Part shown: piece after piece, positions 17,244 to 26,627 of the stretch
How positions within the stretch are numbered: the first letter of the stretch is position 1
Layout: each line of letters begins with the position of its first letter
Source: Streptomyces sp. 2114.4
GTDB lineage: Bacteria > Actinomycetota > Actinomycetes > Streptomycetales > Streptomycetaceae
Direction of reading: 5' to 3'
DNA length: 64,000 bases
Assembly: GCF_900187385.1 (NCBI RefSeq)
Contig: NZ_FYEY01000001.1
Location: 1,488,001-1,552,000, forward strand
The notes under the pieces: model-generated
Seen by the model: only the letters and a program-made list of their open reading frames with translations
Told to the model about the DNA's origin: nothing
Databases searched by the model: none
Made by a program: the position numbers and the translations under genes

Positions 17244-18101
17244 TCAGCGGCCCGGCTGCCCCTGCCCGGCCGGCGTCCCGACGCCGTACACCCGCCCCGC
17301 CGTTCCCCCGAAGACGTCCGACCGTTCCGCCGCGTCCAGGTGGGCGGTCGCCGACTCCGCGAGCGCCACGACGTCTTCGTAGCCGGCCGCCAGCGTGCAC
17401 ACCGGCCAGTCGGAGCCGAACATCACCCGGCCGGGACCGAAGGCCTCCAGGACATGCCGGGCATAGGGCAGGATCTGCTGCGGCCGCCAGGCGTCCCAGT
17501 CGGCCTCGGTGACCAGCCCGGACAGTTTGCAGCTGACGTTCGCCTGCCCGGCGAGCGCGGTGAGAGCGTCGGCCCAGGGCTGCCAGTCCCCCGTCGCGAC
17601 CGCCGGTTTGCCGGCGTGGTCCAGCACGAAGGCCAGCTGGGGAACGGCGCGTACGGCGGCGTGCGCGGCGGGCAGTTCGCGCGGGGTGACCAACAGGTCG
17701 TAGACCAGTCCGGCGTCGGCCACGATGCCCAGGCCCCGGAGCACGTCCGGGCGGAGCAGCCACTCGGGGTCCGGTTCGTCCTGCACCTGGTGCCGGATGC
17801 CCACCAGGCCGGCGGGCAGCGCCGCGAGGACCTGGGCGAGCGCCGGGTCGCGGAGGTCGGCCCAGCCGACGACACCGGTGACCGGCCCCTCCCCCACCGC
17901 GAGGGTGAGGAGTTCGGCGGTCTCCTCGTACGAGGACGACGACTGGACGAGGATCGTGCCGTCGAGGCCGTGCGCGGTCAGATGCGGGGTGAGGTCGCTC
18001 AGCGCATAGCCGCGGCGGATCGGATCGGCCCACGGCCCGTCCATCCACGGCTGCGCGCGCCGGGCCGGATCCCACAGATGGTGATGGGCGTCGATACGCA
18101 T
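17244..18101 (-). CDS. Amidohydrolase-family lactonase (L-fucono-lactonase type)
   Basis: A 285-aa metal-dependent hydrolase of the amidohydrolase_2/COG3618 group. It begins MRIDAHHHLWDP, the metal-binding HxH typical of the group; other family residues are the His in VGIRHQVQDEP, LDHAGKP and the catalytic Asp in MFGSDWPVC. Members beside fuconate dehydratase and sugar dehydrogenases hydrolyse L-fucono- or L-rhamnono-lactone to the acid; that role is inferred here from the neighbours. The start at 18101 gives the full HxH motif close to the N-terminus. It follows the aldo/keto reductase by 73 bp on the same strand. Confidence 0.87.
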   Translation of the reverse strand: MRIDAHHHLWDPARRAQPWMDGPWADPIRRGYALSDLTPHLTAHGLDGTILVQSSSSYEETAELLTLAVGEGPVTGVVGWADLRDPALAQVLAALPAGLVGIRHQVQDEPDPEWLLRPDVLRGLGIVADAGLVYDLLVTPRELPAAHAAVRAVPQLAFVLDHAGKPAVATGDWQPWADALTALAGQANVSCKLSGLVTEADWDAWRPQQILPYARHVLEAFGPGRVMFGSDWPVCTLAAGYEDVVALAESATAHLDAAERSDVFGGTAGRVYGVGTPAGQGQPGR

Positions 18102-18174
18102 CAGGGGCGCGCTCCGGGGGTCGTGGGCGGGGTCGTCGCTCGGGCCGCCGGACTCGGGCTCGTCGGCCTCGGGC

Positions 18175-19176
18175 TCAGTCGTGCAAGGGCAGCGGCAGAT
18201 CGGGGTCGAGCAGGCCGCGGGCGACGAGCGTATGCCACAGCTCGTCCGGGATGTGACGGGTGAACAGCGCGGCGTTCTCGGCCATCTCCTCGGGACCGGC
18301 GGCACCGACGACCGCGGAGGCGACGGCACGGTGACCGAAGGGGAACCGGAGCGCGGCTGCCTTGAGGGGGATGCCGAACCGTGCGCAGACGGCGCCGAGT
18401 TGACGTGCCCGGTCGAGGAGGGCGGGCGGCGCGGGCGCGTAGTCGTAGGGCGCGCCGGGCGACGGGTCGGCCAACAGGCCGGAGTTGTAGACGCCGCCGA
18501 CGACCACGGAGGTGCCGCGGCGCTCGCACTCCGGCAGCAGGTCGTCGAAGGCGGTGCGTTCCAGCAGGGTCCAGCGGCCGGCGCAGAGCACCACATCCAC
18601 ATCCAGGTCGGCGACCAGGCGGGCCAGCAGACCGCTGTGGTTCATGCCGAAGCCGATGGCGCGCACCACGCGCTCGGCGCGCAGCTCGGCGAGGGCCGGG
18701 AAGCCGGTCTCGTACACCTCCCGCAGGTGGTCCTCCACGTCGTGGAGGTAGACGATGTCGACGGCGTCCACGCCGAGCCGCTGCAGGGACGCGTCCAGCG
18801 TGGCGCGGATGCCGTCGCGGGTCAGGTCCCGTACCCGGGCACGGGCGGGGGTGTCCACGAAGCCTTCGCCGGCGGCCCGCTCCCCCGGCGCGAGCGGCCG
18901 CAGCCGGCGGCCGACCTTGGTGGAGAGGGTGTAGGCGGCGCGGTCGCGGCCGCGCAGCGCCCGGCCGAGGCGTTCCTCGGACAGGCCCACGCCGTAGTGC
19001 GGGGCGGTGTCGAAGTAGCCGGCGCCGGTGGCGAGGGCGGTGTGGACGACGCGCTGCGCCTGCTCGTCGGGGATGGCGCGGTAGAGGTTGCCGAGCGGTG
19101 CGCAGCCCAGGCCCAGGGGCGGGACGGTGACCCCGGTCCGTCCCAGCTCCCTCGGCCCCTGCGGAGAACAGTGCAC
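18175..19176 (-). CDS. Aldo/keto reductase, probable L-fucose (D-threo-aldose) 1-dehydrogenase
   Basis: A 333-aa AKR-family oxidoreductase. It opens ELGRTGVTVPPLGLG; the catalytic tetrad is visible as Asp and Tyr in FDTAPHYGVGLSEERLG, Lys in STKVGR and His in VYLHDVEDH. Members in this context oxidise the sugar at C1 to the lactone with NAD(P), the first step of the non-phosphorylating L-fucose route (inference from context). GTG at 19176 starts 7 bp after the permease stop, with GAGG upstream, so it is part of the same operon. The lactone would pass to the amidohydrolase encoded next. Confidence 0.88.
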   Translation of the reverse strand: MHCSPQGPRELGRTGVTVPPLGLGCAPLGNLYRAIPDEQAQRVVHTALATGAGYFDTAPHYGVGLSEERLGRALRGRDRAAYTLSTKVGRRLRPLAPGERAAGEGFVDTPARARVRDLTRDGIRATLDASLQRLGVDAVDIVYLHDVEDHLREVYETGFPALAELRAERVVRAIGFGMNHSGLLARLVADLDVDVVLCAGRWTLLERTAFDDLLPECERRGTSVVVGGVYNSGLLADPSPGAPYDYAPAPPALLDRARQLGAVCARFGIPLKAAALRFPFGHRAVASAVVGAAGPEEMAENAALFTRHIPDELWHTLVARGLLDPDLPLPLHD

Positions 19177-19183
19177 GGCGGCC

Positions 19184-20215
19184 TCAGTCCTGCTTCTCGC
19201 CGCTGGTGAACCGGGAGATGACCAGCGCGACGATGATGATCATGCCGTTGAGGAACTGGGTCCACAGCGGTGGCGCGCCGCCGAGGGTCATCACATTGAT
19301 GACGAGCTGGAGCGTGAGGACGCCGGTGAGGGCGCCGAAGAGGGTGCCCCGGCCGCCCTTGAGGCTGATGCCGCCGATCACCGCGGCGGCGAAAACCTGG
19401 AAGATCCAGCCGTTGCCCTGGCTCGCGGAGACCGCGCCGTAGTGGCCGGTGTAGAGGATGCCCGCAAAGGCGGCCAGCACTCCCCCGACGGTCAGCACGA
19501 TCCAGGTGACGCGGTCCACCCGGATGCCGGCCGCGCGGGCCGCCTCCGGGTTGCCGCCGATGGCGTACAGCGCCCGCCCGTGCCGGAGGAAGCCGAGAGC
19601 CGCGCCGCCGAGCGTGAAGAGGGCGAGGCAGATCCAGACGGCGGCCGGGATGCCCAGCCAGTCGGCCTGGCCCAAGTAGGCGAAGGACGCCGGGACATTG
19701 CCGATGGACCGGCCCTCCGAGAGGCCCACCTGCAGGCCGCGGAGCATGGTGAGCATCCCGAGGGTGGCGATGAAGCCGTTGACCCGCAGCGTGAGGATGA
19801 GGAAGCCGTTGGCGGCGCCGATCGCCGCGCCCACGGCCAGGCAGAGCGGGATCGCGGCCTGGTCGGGGAAGAGTTCCAGCCCGGCGAAGCGGCCGCCGTG
19901 TGCGGGCATCACCAGCCACAGGGCGACCACCGGTGCCAGGCCGATGGTGGACTCCAGCGACAGGTCCATCCGCCCGCTGATGAGGACGAGCGCCTCGCCG
20001 AGCACCAGCAGGCCCAGCTCCGTGGACTGCTGGATGACGCCGACCAGGTTGTCCTGGGTGAGGAACGCGGGCGACACGATGAAGCCGATGACGCCCAGCA
20101 CGAAGATCACCGGCACCAGGGAGAGATCCCGCCAGCGGGCCGGGTCGATCCGGGGCCGGCGGCGCGGCGGGCGCCAGGCCGCGTCGGTGGCCGGCGGCGA
20201 TACGGTCTCGGTCAT
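19184..20215 (-). CDS. CUT2-type sugar ABC transporter permease
   Basis: A 343-aa inner-membrane permease of the RbsC/RhaP family with about eight to ten hydrophobic segments. Characteristic stretches are GRMDLSLESTIGLAPVVALW, NGFIATLGMLTMLRGL, TGHYGAVSASQGNGW and AAVIGGISLKGGRGTLFGALTG. Its ATG overlaps the stop of the ATPase gene (ATGA), showing translational coupling. One permease gene only, so the channel is presumably a homodimer. With the ATPase and binding protein it forms a complete importer for a deoxysugar, inferred as L-fucose-like from the enzymes. Confidence 0.92.
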   Translation of the reverse strand: MTETVSPPATDAAWRPPRRRPRIDPARWRDLSLVPVIFVLGVIGFIVSPAFLTQDNLVGVIQQSTELGLLVLGEALVLISGRMDLSLESTIGLAPVVALWLVMPAHGGRFAGLELFPDQAAIPLCLAVGAAIGAANGFLILTLRVNGFIATLGMLTMLRGLQVGLSEGRSIGNVPASFAYLGQADWLGIPAAVWICLALFTLGGAALGFLRHGRALYAIGGNPEAARAAGIRVDRVTWIVLTVGGVLAAFAGILYTGHYGAVSASQGNGWIFQVFAAAVIGGISLKGGRGTLFGALTGVLTLQLVINVMTLGGAPPLWTQFLNGMIIIVALVISRFTSGEKQD

Positions 20216-21843
20216 GGCGCGGTCCCTTCCGTTCCGTGCGTGTCCAGGGCCTTGGGCTCGCGATCGCGGGCCGTGCCGGACGGGCCGGGCGCAGCGCCCT
20301 CACCGGCCGGCACGCCCTCCATCGCGGCGACGAGTTCGTGATCGCGCCAGCCGGCGGCGAATTCGGCGGTCACCCGGCCGTGGAAGACCGCCAGCACCCG
20401 GTCGCAGATCCGCAGATCGTCCAGTTCGTCGGAGACGATCACGGCGCCGCTGCCGCCGTCCGCGACCTCCCGTACGACGCCCAGCAGCGCGTCCTTGGAC
20501 TTGACGTCGACGCCGTTGGTGGGCCGGACGGCGACCAGCACGGCGGGCTCGCGGGCCAGCGCGCGGGCGATCACGACCTTCTGCTGGTTGCCGCCGGAGA
20601 GCCCGGACACCGGCTGGCCGGGCCCGGTGGCCTTGATGTCCAGCGCCGCGATCATCTTGCGGGCGAACGCGCGGGTCCGGGAGGGCAGTACGGTGCCCCT
20701 CGGCCCCAGCCGGCCGGCGACGGTGAGGGTGGCGTTCTCGGCGACGCTGCGGCCCGGGACGAGCCCTTCGCGGTGCCGGTCCTCGGGAACGTAGCCGATG
20801 CCGGCGGCGAGGGCGTGCGGCACGCTGCCCGTACGGACCGGCCGCCCGCGCACCGTGATCCGGCCGCCGTCGGGGGCGCGCAGTCCGGCCAGCGTCCGGC
20901 CGATCTCGGTGGCGCCACTGGCCGTGGCGCCCGCGAGGCCCACCACCTCGCCGGCCCGTACGGTCAGGTCGAGCGGGGCGAAGTGCCCTGTGGCGGCCAG
21001 CTGCTGGATGCGCAGCACCGGCTCGCCGGGCGGGCGCGCGGCCGTCCGCGGCCGGCCCGCGGGGCCCGCCTCCTCGCCCGTCATCGCCGCCACCAGCGCG
21101 TCCTTGGTCAGCCCCGGGACGGGCGCGGTCAGCACGTGCCGGGCGTCACGGAAGACGGTGACGGTGTCGCACAGCTCGTGGACCTCCTGGAGGTGGTGCG
21201 AGATGAACAGGAAGGCCACTCCCCGGTCGCGCAGCTCCCGCAGCTTGCCGAAGAGTCGGTCGATGCCGGCGGCGTCCAGCCGGGCGGTGGGCTCGTCGAG
21301 GATGATCAGCCGGGCGCCGAAGGACAGCGCACGGGCGATCTCCACGAACTGCCGCTGTTCGACGCCGAGTTCCTTGATCCGGGTGGCCGGGTCGACCTCG
21401 ACGCCGTACCCGGCGAGCAGTTCGCGGGCCCGCTCGCGCAGCGCCCGCCAGCGGATGGTGTGCCCGCCCTGGAAGCGGCCCAGGTAAAGGTTCTCCGCGA
21501 CGGTCAGCTCCGGCACCGTCATCGGCTTCTGGTGGACGCAGGCGGCCTTGCGCTGCCAGGCGGCGGTGTCGCCCCAGCCCGGCGCGGGCGCGCCGCCGAA
21601 GGTGACGTGGCCGGCGTCCGGGCGTGCCATGCCGGTCAGTACGGACACCAGGGTGGATTTGCCCGCGCCGTTCCGGCCGACGAGGGCGTGCGCCTCTCCG
21701 GGACGTACGGTCAGCCGGGCGCCGTCGAGGGCGACGGTGGGGCCGTAGCGCTTGACGATCCCCTCGGCGTGCACCGCCGCCGCGGGCCCGTTCGCCGCCG
21801 GCTCGGGCCCGTTCGCCGCCACCGTGTGCTCGTCCGCCGCCAT
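20212..21843 (-). CDS. CUT2-type sugar ABC transporter ATPase (tandem domains)
   Basis: A 543-aa RbsA-like protein with two ATP-binding cassettes. The first has Walker A GRNGAGKST, signature LGVEQRQFVEIARAL and Walker B LIILDEPTARLD. The second keeps the LSGGNQQKVVIARAL signature but its Walker A region is GLAGATASGATE and its Walker B reads LVAVRPTNGVDV, lacking the usual Asp-Glu; degenerate second sites are known in this family, though the Walker B change is less common. Start ATG at 21843 lies 2 bases after the binding-protein stop, with GAAGAAG as ribosome site. Energises sugar import with the following permease. Confidence 0.92.
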   Translation of the reverse strand: MAADEHTVAANGPEPAANGPAAAVHAEGIVKRYGPTVALDGARLTVRPGEAHALVGRNGAGKSTLVSVLTGMARPDAGHVTFGGAPAPGWGDTAAWQRKAACVHQKPMTVPELTVAENLYLGRFQGGHTIRWRALRERARELLAGYGVEVDPATRIKELGVEQRQFVEIARALSFGARLIILDEPTARLDAAGIDRLFGKLRELRDRGVAFLFISHHLQEVHELCDTVTVFRDARHVLTAPVPGLTKDALVAAMTGEEAGPAGRPRTAARPPGEPVLRIQQLAATGHFAPLDLTVRAGEVVGLAGATASGATEIGRTLAGLRAPDGGRITVRGRPVRTGSVPHALAAGIGYVPEDRHREGLVPGRSVAENATLTVAGRLGPRGTVLPSRTRAFARKMIAALDIKATGPGQPVSGLSGGNQQKVVIARALAREPAVLVAVRPTNGVDVKSKDALLGVVREVADGGSGAVIVSDELDDLRICDRVLAVFHGRVTAEFAAGWRDHELVAAMEGVPAGEGAAPGPSGTARDREPKALDTHGTEGTAP

Positions 21844-21845
21844 CG

Positions 21846-22877
21846 CTACTTCTTCTTCCCGAGCTGGTTGGCCCACAGTTTCCGGTCGTCGACGGTGTCC
21901 TTGGTGACCAGGGGCGCCGGCAGCTGGTCCTCCAGACCGTTCTTGATCTTCACGATGGTCGAGCCGTGGCCGGTGGGGCCCGGTGTGAAGGTCTTGCCCT
22001 CCAGGCCGGCCTCGGCGTAGTACAGCGCGTACTTGGCGTAGAGGTCGGCGGGCTGGGAGAGGGTGGCGTCGATCTTTCCGGCGCGGATCGCGTCCAGTTC
22101 GTCCGGAATGCCGTCGTTGGAGATGATGGTGATGTGCCCGTCGGTGCCGGCCGGCCGCAGGAGCTTCTTCTGTTGCAGGAGGGCGAGCGTCGGCTGCAGG
22201 AAGGCGCCGCCGGCCTGCAGGTAGATGCCGCCCACGTCCGGGTGCTGGGCGAGCAGGCTCTGCAGCTTGCCGGAGGCGACCTCGCCCTTCCAGTCGGTCG
22301 TCAGCTCATGCACGGTGATCTTCGGGAACTTCTTCTTCATGCACGCCGCGAAGGCCTCGGAGCGGTCCCGCCCGTTGATCGAGCTGAGGTCGCCCTGGAG
22401 TTCGGCGACCCGGCCCCTGCCGCCCAGTTTCCTGCCCAGGTAGTCGCAGGACTTCTCGCCGTAGGCGCGGTTGTCGGCGCGTACGACCATGTAGACCTTG
22501 CCCTCGTCGGGGCGGGTGTCGACGCTCACCACCGGGATCTTCTTCTCCGCCAGGCGCCGCAGCGCTTCGGCGATGGCCCCGGTGTCCTGCGGCGCCATGA
22601 CGATGGCCTTGGCGCCCTGGTCGGTCAGCGCCTGCACATTGGAGACGACCTTGCCGATGTCGTTCTGCGAGTTGGACAGCGGCAGCGCGGCCGGTCCGCC
22701 GTGGTCCAGGTCCCTTTCGAGGTACTGCTGGTAGGAGTTCCAGAAGTCGGTGTCCGTACGGGGCAGGTCGATGCCGATCCTGCCGCCCGCGGCGCTGCTG
22801 CCGCGGTTGCAGCCGGCGAGCGCGGCGGTGGCGAGCAGCGCGGCACAGGCCGCCGCGCCGGTCGTACGCAGTCTCAT
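21846..22877 (-). CDS. CUT2-type sugar-binding lipoprotein
   Basis: Periplasmic-binding-protein family 4 (ribose/rhamnose type), 343 aa. The N-terminal signal MRLRTTGAAACAALLATAAL ends in the lipobox ALAGC with Cys23. Family features are DFWNSYQQYLERDLD, QALTDQGAKAIVMAPQDTGA, SVDTRPDEGKVYMVVRADNR and TIISNDGIPDELDAIRAGKIDATLSQ. It delivers sugar to the permease/ATPase encoded next. It starts 122 bp after the upstream SDR stop; that gap holds GGGCCGGGCCGGAT-type repeats, so an internal promoter or processing site is possible. Confidence 0.92.
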   Translation of the reverse strand: MRLRTTGAAACAALLATAALAGCNRGSSAAGGRIGIDLPRTDTDFWNSYQQYLERDLDHGGPAALPLSNSQNDIGKVVSNVQALTDQGAKAIVMAPQDTGAIAEALRRLAEKKIPVVSVDTRPDEGKVYMVVRADNRAYGEKSCDYLGRKLGGRGRVAELQGDLSSINGRDRSEAFAACMKKKFPKITVHELTTDWKGEVASGKLQSLLAQHPDVGGIYLQAGGAFLQPTLALLQQKKLLRPAGTDGHITIISNDGIPDELDAIRAGKIDATLSQPADLYAKYALYYAEAGLEGKTFTPGPTGHGSTIVKIKNGLEDQLPAPLVTKDTVDDRKLWANQLGKKK

Positions 22878-22999
22878 GGGTGGTCCCTCGGTCGTGGTGT
22901 GCGGCTGGTGCGGGGCGCTGTACGGGCCGGGCCGGATGCGGGTCGCCGGATACGGGCCGGGCCGGGCTCAGGGCGTGGCCGGATGCGGGTCATGGCCGG

Positions 23000-23797
23000 T
23001 CAGGTGGCGGGCCGCAGCCGCAGCCCCTGCATCCCCCCGTCCACGGCGAGCGCCGTCGCGGTGATGCCGGAGGCGGCCGGGGACGCCAAGGAGGCGATGG
23101 CGGCGGCCACTTCGTCCGCGGTGACCATCCGGCCCATCGGCTGGCGGGCGTTGAGGGCGGCGCGTTCGGCGGCCGGGTCGTCGGCCCGCTCCAGCAGCCG
23201 GCCGATCCACGGGGTGTCGGCGGTGCCCGGATTGACGCAGTTGACGCGGATGCCTTCCCGGAGGTGATCCGCGGCCATCGCCAGGGTCAGCGAGAGGACC
23301 GCACCCTTGGCGGCGCTGTAGAGGGCGCGCTGCGACAGGCCGGCGGTGGCGGCGATGGAACAGGTGTGGGTGATGGAGACTCGGCCCGGGGCGCCGGCAG
23401 CGGTGCGGCGCAGCGCCGGGAGCGCGGCACGGGCGGTGCGCACCAGGCCCAGCACGTTCACGTCCAGGACCCGGGCCCACTCCGCGTCGTCGTTGTCCTC
23501 GACCGTGCCGACGGCGCCGATGCCGGCGTTGCCGACGAGGGTGTGCAGGGCGCCCAGCTCCCCCACCGCTTCGGCGACGGCGGCACGTACCGCGGCGTCG
23601 GAGGTGACATCGGCCGTGACCGGGACCGTCCCGGGGGGCGCGCCGGAGGGGTCCCGGTCCAGGACGGCGACCCTGGCGCCGCGCGCCAGCAGCAGGGCCG
23701 CCGTGGCCGCCCCGATGCCGGAGCCGCCGCCGGTGACGAGCGCGGTCATCCCCGCGAAGTCGGCCGGCGGCCGGGCGTGGTGCGGTGCGGAACTCAT
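23000..23797 (-). CDS. SDR, probable 2-keto-3-deoxy-L-fuconate dehydrogenase
   Basis: Short-chain dehydrogenase of 265 aa. Cofactor motif [18 protein letters not shown], acidic residue in VAVLDRD suggesting NAD preference, NAGIG, catalytic Ser in [16 protein letters not shown] with Tyr and Lys, and the C-terminal [13 protein letters not shown]. Its ATG overlaps the dehydratase stop (ATGA), so the two are translationally coupled. In bacterial L-fucose catabolism the dehydratase product is oxidised by such an SDR to the 2,4-diketo acid (established for Xanthomonas-type and related pathways); that assignment is inferred from the gene order. Confidence 0.87.
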   Translation of the reverse strand: MSSAPHHARPPADFAGMTALVTGGGSGIGAATAALLLARGARVAVLDRDPSGAPPGTVPVTADVTSDAAVRAAVAEAVGELGALHTLVGNAGIGAVGTVEDNDDAEWARVLDVNVLGLVRTARAALPALRRTAAGAPGRVSITHTCSIAATAGLSQRALYSAAKGAVLSLTLAMAADHLREGIRVNCVNPGTADTPWIGRLLERADDPAAERAALNARQPMGRMVTADEVAAAIASLASPAASGITATALAVDGGMQGLRLRPAT

Positions 23798-25137
23798 GCG
23801 GAGACCTCCTGTTCGCCGTGCCGGCTGCGCGGGGAGCGGCGGGCGCGCCACACCGGCCCGTCGGGGAAGCGGTGGGCGGCGATCGAGGCCGGTTTCATCC
23901 GGGCCGAGAAGCCGGGCGCGGCCGGAGCGCGGTAGCGGCCGCGCTCGACGACGACGGGATCGCTGAAGTGGTCGTGCAGCTGGTCGACGTACTCGATCAC
24001 CCGGTCCTCCCAACTCCCGGACACCGCCACGTAGTCGAACATCGCCAGATGCTGCACCAGCTCGCACAGCCCGACCCCGCCCGCGTGCGGACACACCGGC
24101 ACGCCGTACTTCGCGGCCAGCAGGAGGATCGCCAGGTTCTCGTTGACCCCGGACACCCGCGCCGCGTCGATCTGGACGAAGTCCACGGCGCCGGCCTGCA
24201 GCAGCTGTTTGAAGACCACCCGGTTGGCGACGTGCTCGCCGGTGGCGACCTTCACCGGCTGGCCGGAGCGCACCGCGGCATGCCCCAGCACGTCGTCCGG
24301 GCTGGTCGGTTCCTCGATCCAGTGCGGGGCGTACGGCGCGAGCGCGGTCATCCAGCGGACCGCCTCGGCCACGTCCCAGCGCTGATTGGCGTCGACGGCG
24401 ATCCGGACGCCGGGGCCGACCGCGTCCCTCGCCAGCCGCATCCGCCGCTTGTCGTCGTCGAGGTCGGCGCCCACCTTCAGCTTGATCTGGCCGAAGCCCT
24501 CGGCCACCGCCTTCTTCGCCAGCCGCACCAGCTTGCCGTCGTCGTAACCGAGCCAGCCGGGCGAGGTGGTGTACGCGGGGTAGCCCTCGGCCTTGAGGCG
24601 GGCGGCGCGCTCGGCCCGGCCGGGCACCGCGGCGCGCAGGATCGCCAGCGCCTCGGCCGGGGTGAGGGCGTCGGAGAGGTAGCGGAAGTCGACGAGGGAG
24701 ACCAGTTCCTCGGGCGTCAGCGCGGCAAGGAACTCCCAGACCGGCAGGCCCGCCCGGGCGGCGGCCAGATCCCAGGCGGCGTTGACCACGGCGCCGGCCG
24801 CCATCTGCATCACGCCCTTCTCGGGGCCGAGCCAGCGCAGCTGGGAGTCATGGGTGAGGTCGTGGTGGAGGGCGGCGAGAGCGGCGGCGGTGGTGGGCAC
24901 GGGCCGGCCGATGACGTACCGGGCGAGGGACCGGATCGCGGCTGCCATGACATCGTTGCCGCGCCCTATCGTGAAGCAGAGGCCGTGGCCCCGCGGTCCG
25001 CTGCCGGTGTGCAGCACGACATAGGCGGCGGAGTAGTCGGGGTCCGGGTTCATGGCGTCCGAGCCGTCGAACTGCTCCGAGGTGGGGAAGCGGACGTCGT
25101 GGACCTCGAACCCGGTGACGGTGTCGGCCGCAGCCAT
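23794..25137 (-). CDS. fucD: L-fuconate dehydratase (enolase superfamily)
   Basis: Mandelate-racemase-subgroup enzyme, 447 aa, that dehydrates L-fuconate to 2-keto-3-deoxy-L-fuconate. It carries the KxK general base in [10 protein letters not shown], the first metal ligand in [11 protein letters not shown], later Glu ligands ([20 protein letters not shown]) and the His in [11 protein letters not shown], in the FucD arrangement. N-terminal [24 protein letters not shown] is characteristic of fuconate dehydratases. ATG at 25137 is favoured: AGGGGG lies 7 bases upstream, while the ATG at 25143 is too close to it. First gene of the reverse-strand operon; operator half-sites lie 30-58 bp upstream. 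Confidence 0.9.
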   Translation of the reverse strand: MAAADTVTGFEVHDVRFPTSEQFDGSDAMNPDPDYSAAYVVLHTGSGPRGHGLCFTIGRGNDVMAAAIRSLARYVIGRPVPTTAAALAALHHDLTHDSQLRWLGPEKGVMQMAAGAVVNAAWDLAAARAGLPVWEFLAALTPEELVSLVDFRYLSDALTPAEALAILRAAVPGRAERAARLKAEGYPAYTTSPGWLGYDDGKLVRLAKKAVAEGFGQIKLKVGADLDDDKRRMRLARDAVGPGVRIAVDANQRWDVAEAVRWMTALAPYAPHWIEEPTSPDDVLGHAAVRSGQPVKVATGEHVANRVVFKQLLQAGAVDFVQIDAARVSGVNENLAILLLAAKYGVPVCPHAGGVGLCELVQHLAMFDYVAVSGSWEDRVIEYVDQLHDHFSDPVVVERGRYRAPAAPGFSARMKPASIAAHRFPDGPVWRARRSPRSRHGEQEVSA

Positions 25138-25164
25138 GGGCATGCCCCCTGAGATGTTGCGGAA

Positions 25165-25197
25165 GAACATCGGACGTCTGCCAGTCATCCGATGTAT
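25165..25197. promoter_or_regulatory. Operator region of the sugar operon
   Basis: Inverted repeat ACATCGG (25167-25173) and CCGATGT (25189-25195). The left element extends to ACATCGGACGTCTG, one base different from the palindrome before the FadR-type regulator at 15293. It sits just before the dehydratase start and so probably overlaps the operon promoter. Confidence 0.65.
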
Positions 25198-25398
25198 AGA
25201 CCCGCGAGTCAGGCACCGTCCAGACCCCGTACGGAAGTTGACCGACCGTCCCCTGCAACAGATCGGATGAATCTCGCCCCCCTCACGCAAAGGGGCTGCG
25301 AACCGGCACCACGGACGCCGTAGTCTTGGGAACGCACGCAATGGAACTGCTGCCGGCGGCCGCCCCAGGTGGCCGGACCGGTCGGAAGGAGGCGCTGG

Positions 25399-26559
25399 GT
25401 GATCGAGCTCGAGGGGGTGCCCGAGCTGATCGACCCGGTCATGGTGGCCGCGTTCGAAGGCTGGAACGACGCCGGCGACGCCGCCTCCGCCGCGGTCGCG
25501 CATCTGGACCGGGAGTGGAAGGGCGAGGTCTTCGCCGCGCTGGACGCGGAGGACTACTACGACTTCCAGGTGAACCGCCCCACCGTCTTCCTGGACGGCG
25601 GCGTACGCAAGATCACTTGGCCGACGACCCGGCTCTCCGTCGTCCGCGTCGGCGACAAGAACGGCAAGGGGCGGACCCGCGATCTCGTCCTGGTCCGCGG
25701 TATCGAGCCCAGCATGCGCTGGCGCTCGTTCTGCAACGAAATCCTCGGCTTCGCCCATGAGTTGGGCGTGGAGATGCTGGTGGTCCTGGGCTCGCTGCTC
25801 GGCGACACCCCGCACACCCGGCCGGTGCCGGTCAGCGGGGTCACCTCCGACGCGGAGCTCGCGAGCCGCCTGGACCTGGAGGAGTCCCGCTACGAGGGCC
25901 CGACGGGCATCGTCGGCATCCTCCAGGAGGCCTGCACCCACGCGGGCGTTCCCGCGGTGAGCCTGTGGGCGGCGGTGCCGCACTACGTGTCCCAGCCGCC
26001 CAACCCGAAGGCCAGCCTCGCACTGCTCAACCGCCTGGAAGACCTCCTCGACGTCCGTATCCCGCTCGGTGAGCTGAGCGAGGACGCGCGCGCCTGGCAG
26101 CTGGGCGTGGACCAGCTGGCGGCGGAGGACAGCGAGGTCGCCGAGTACGTCCAGTCGCTGGAGGAGGCGCGGGACACCGCGGACCTGCCGGAGGCGTCCG
26201 GCGAGGCCATCGCCCGCGAGTTCGAGCGCTATCTGCGCCGCCGTGATCCGCAGGCCCCTCCCGGTGTGGCGACCGAGGGCGGGCTCGCCGACGGCCGCGA
26301 CAGCTCCTACCTCCGCGACTCCGCCGGCGGCCGCGGCCGCCCGCCCCGCCCGGTGCCGAAGGAGCCGCGGGAGCCGAAGTCCGGCGACGACAGCGCCGCG
26401 GGGCCGAAGGACACCGGTACGGGCGGCGGCCCGAAGGACACCGGCAAGGGCACCAAGGGCTCCGGTGACGCGCCCGGCCCGTCGGAAAACCCGTCAGGGG
26501 GCGCGGACTCCGCCGACTCCCCGCGGCCGGAGGACGGCCCGGAGGACGCCGGAAGCTGA
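25399..26559 (+). CDS. parJ: PAC2-family protein ParJ (ParA-interacting)
   Basis: A 386-aa PAC2 (proteasome-assembly-chaperone-like) protein. The conserved domain (about 1-260) opens [33 protein letters not shown]; the C-terminal 100 residues are a Gly/Pro/Lys-rich disordered tail. The S. coelicolor counterpart, ParJ, is an actinobacterial signature protein that controls ParA assembly during sporulation (established knowledge); the position next to mshC supports the identification. GTG at 25399 has GGAAGGAGG upstream and begins the conserved domain. Divergent from the sugar operon, so the operator at 25165 lies about 200 bp upstream of it. Confidence 0.87.
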   Translation: MIELEGVPELIDPVMVAAFEGWNDAGDAASAAVAHLDREWKGEVFAALDAEDYYDFQVNRPTVFLDGGVRKITWPTTRLSVVRVGDKNGKGRTRDLVLVRGIEPSMRWRSFCNEILGFAHELGVEMLVVLGSLLGDTPHTRPVPVSGVTSDAELASRLDLEESRYEGPTGIVGILQEACTHAGVPAVSLWAAVPHYVSQPPNPKASLALLNRLEDLLDVRIPLGELSEDARAWQLGVDQLAAEDSEVAEYVQSLEEARDTADLPEASGEAIAREFERYLRRRDPQAPPGVATEGGLADGRDSSYLRDSAGGRGRPPRPVPKEPREPKSGDDSAAGPKDTGTGGGPKDTGKGTKGSGDAPGPSENPSGGADSADSPRPEDGPEDAGS

Positions 26560-26566
26560 GCGCCCC

Positions 26567-26602
26567 GCGCTGCCCCTCCCGCCGGAACGGGAGGGGCAGC
26601 GC
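26567..26602. terminator. Bidirectional terminator between parJ and the GH31 gene
   Basis: A perfect 15-bp stem (26567-26581 with 26588-26602) with the loop ccggaa, 8 bp beyond the parJ stop and about 25 bp beyond the GH31 stop on the other strand. Confidence 0.85.
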
Positions 26603-26627
26603 TCGCTGCGGGAGGAGCAGCGCCTGC

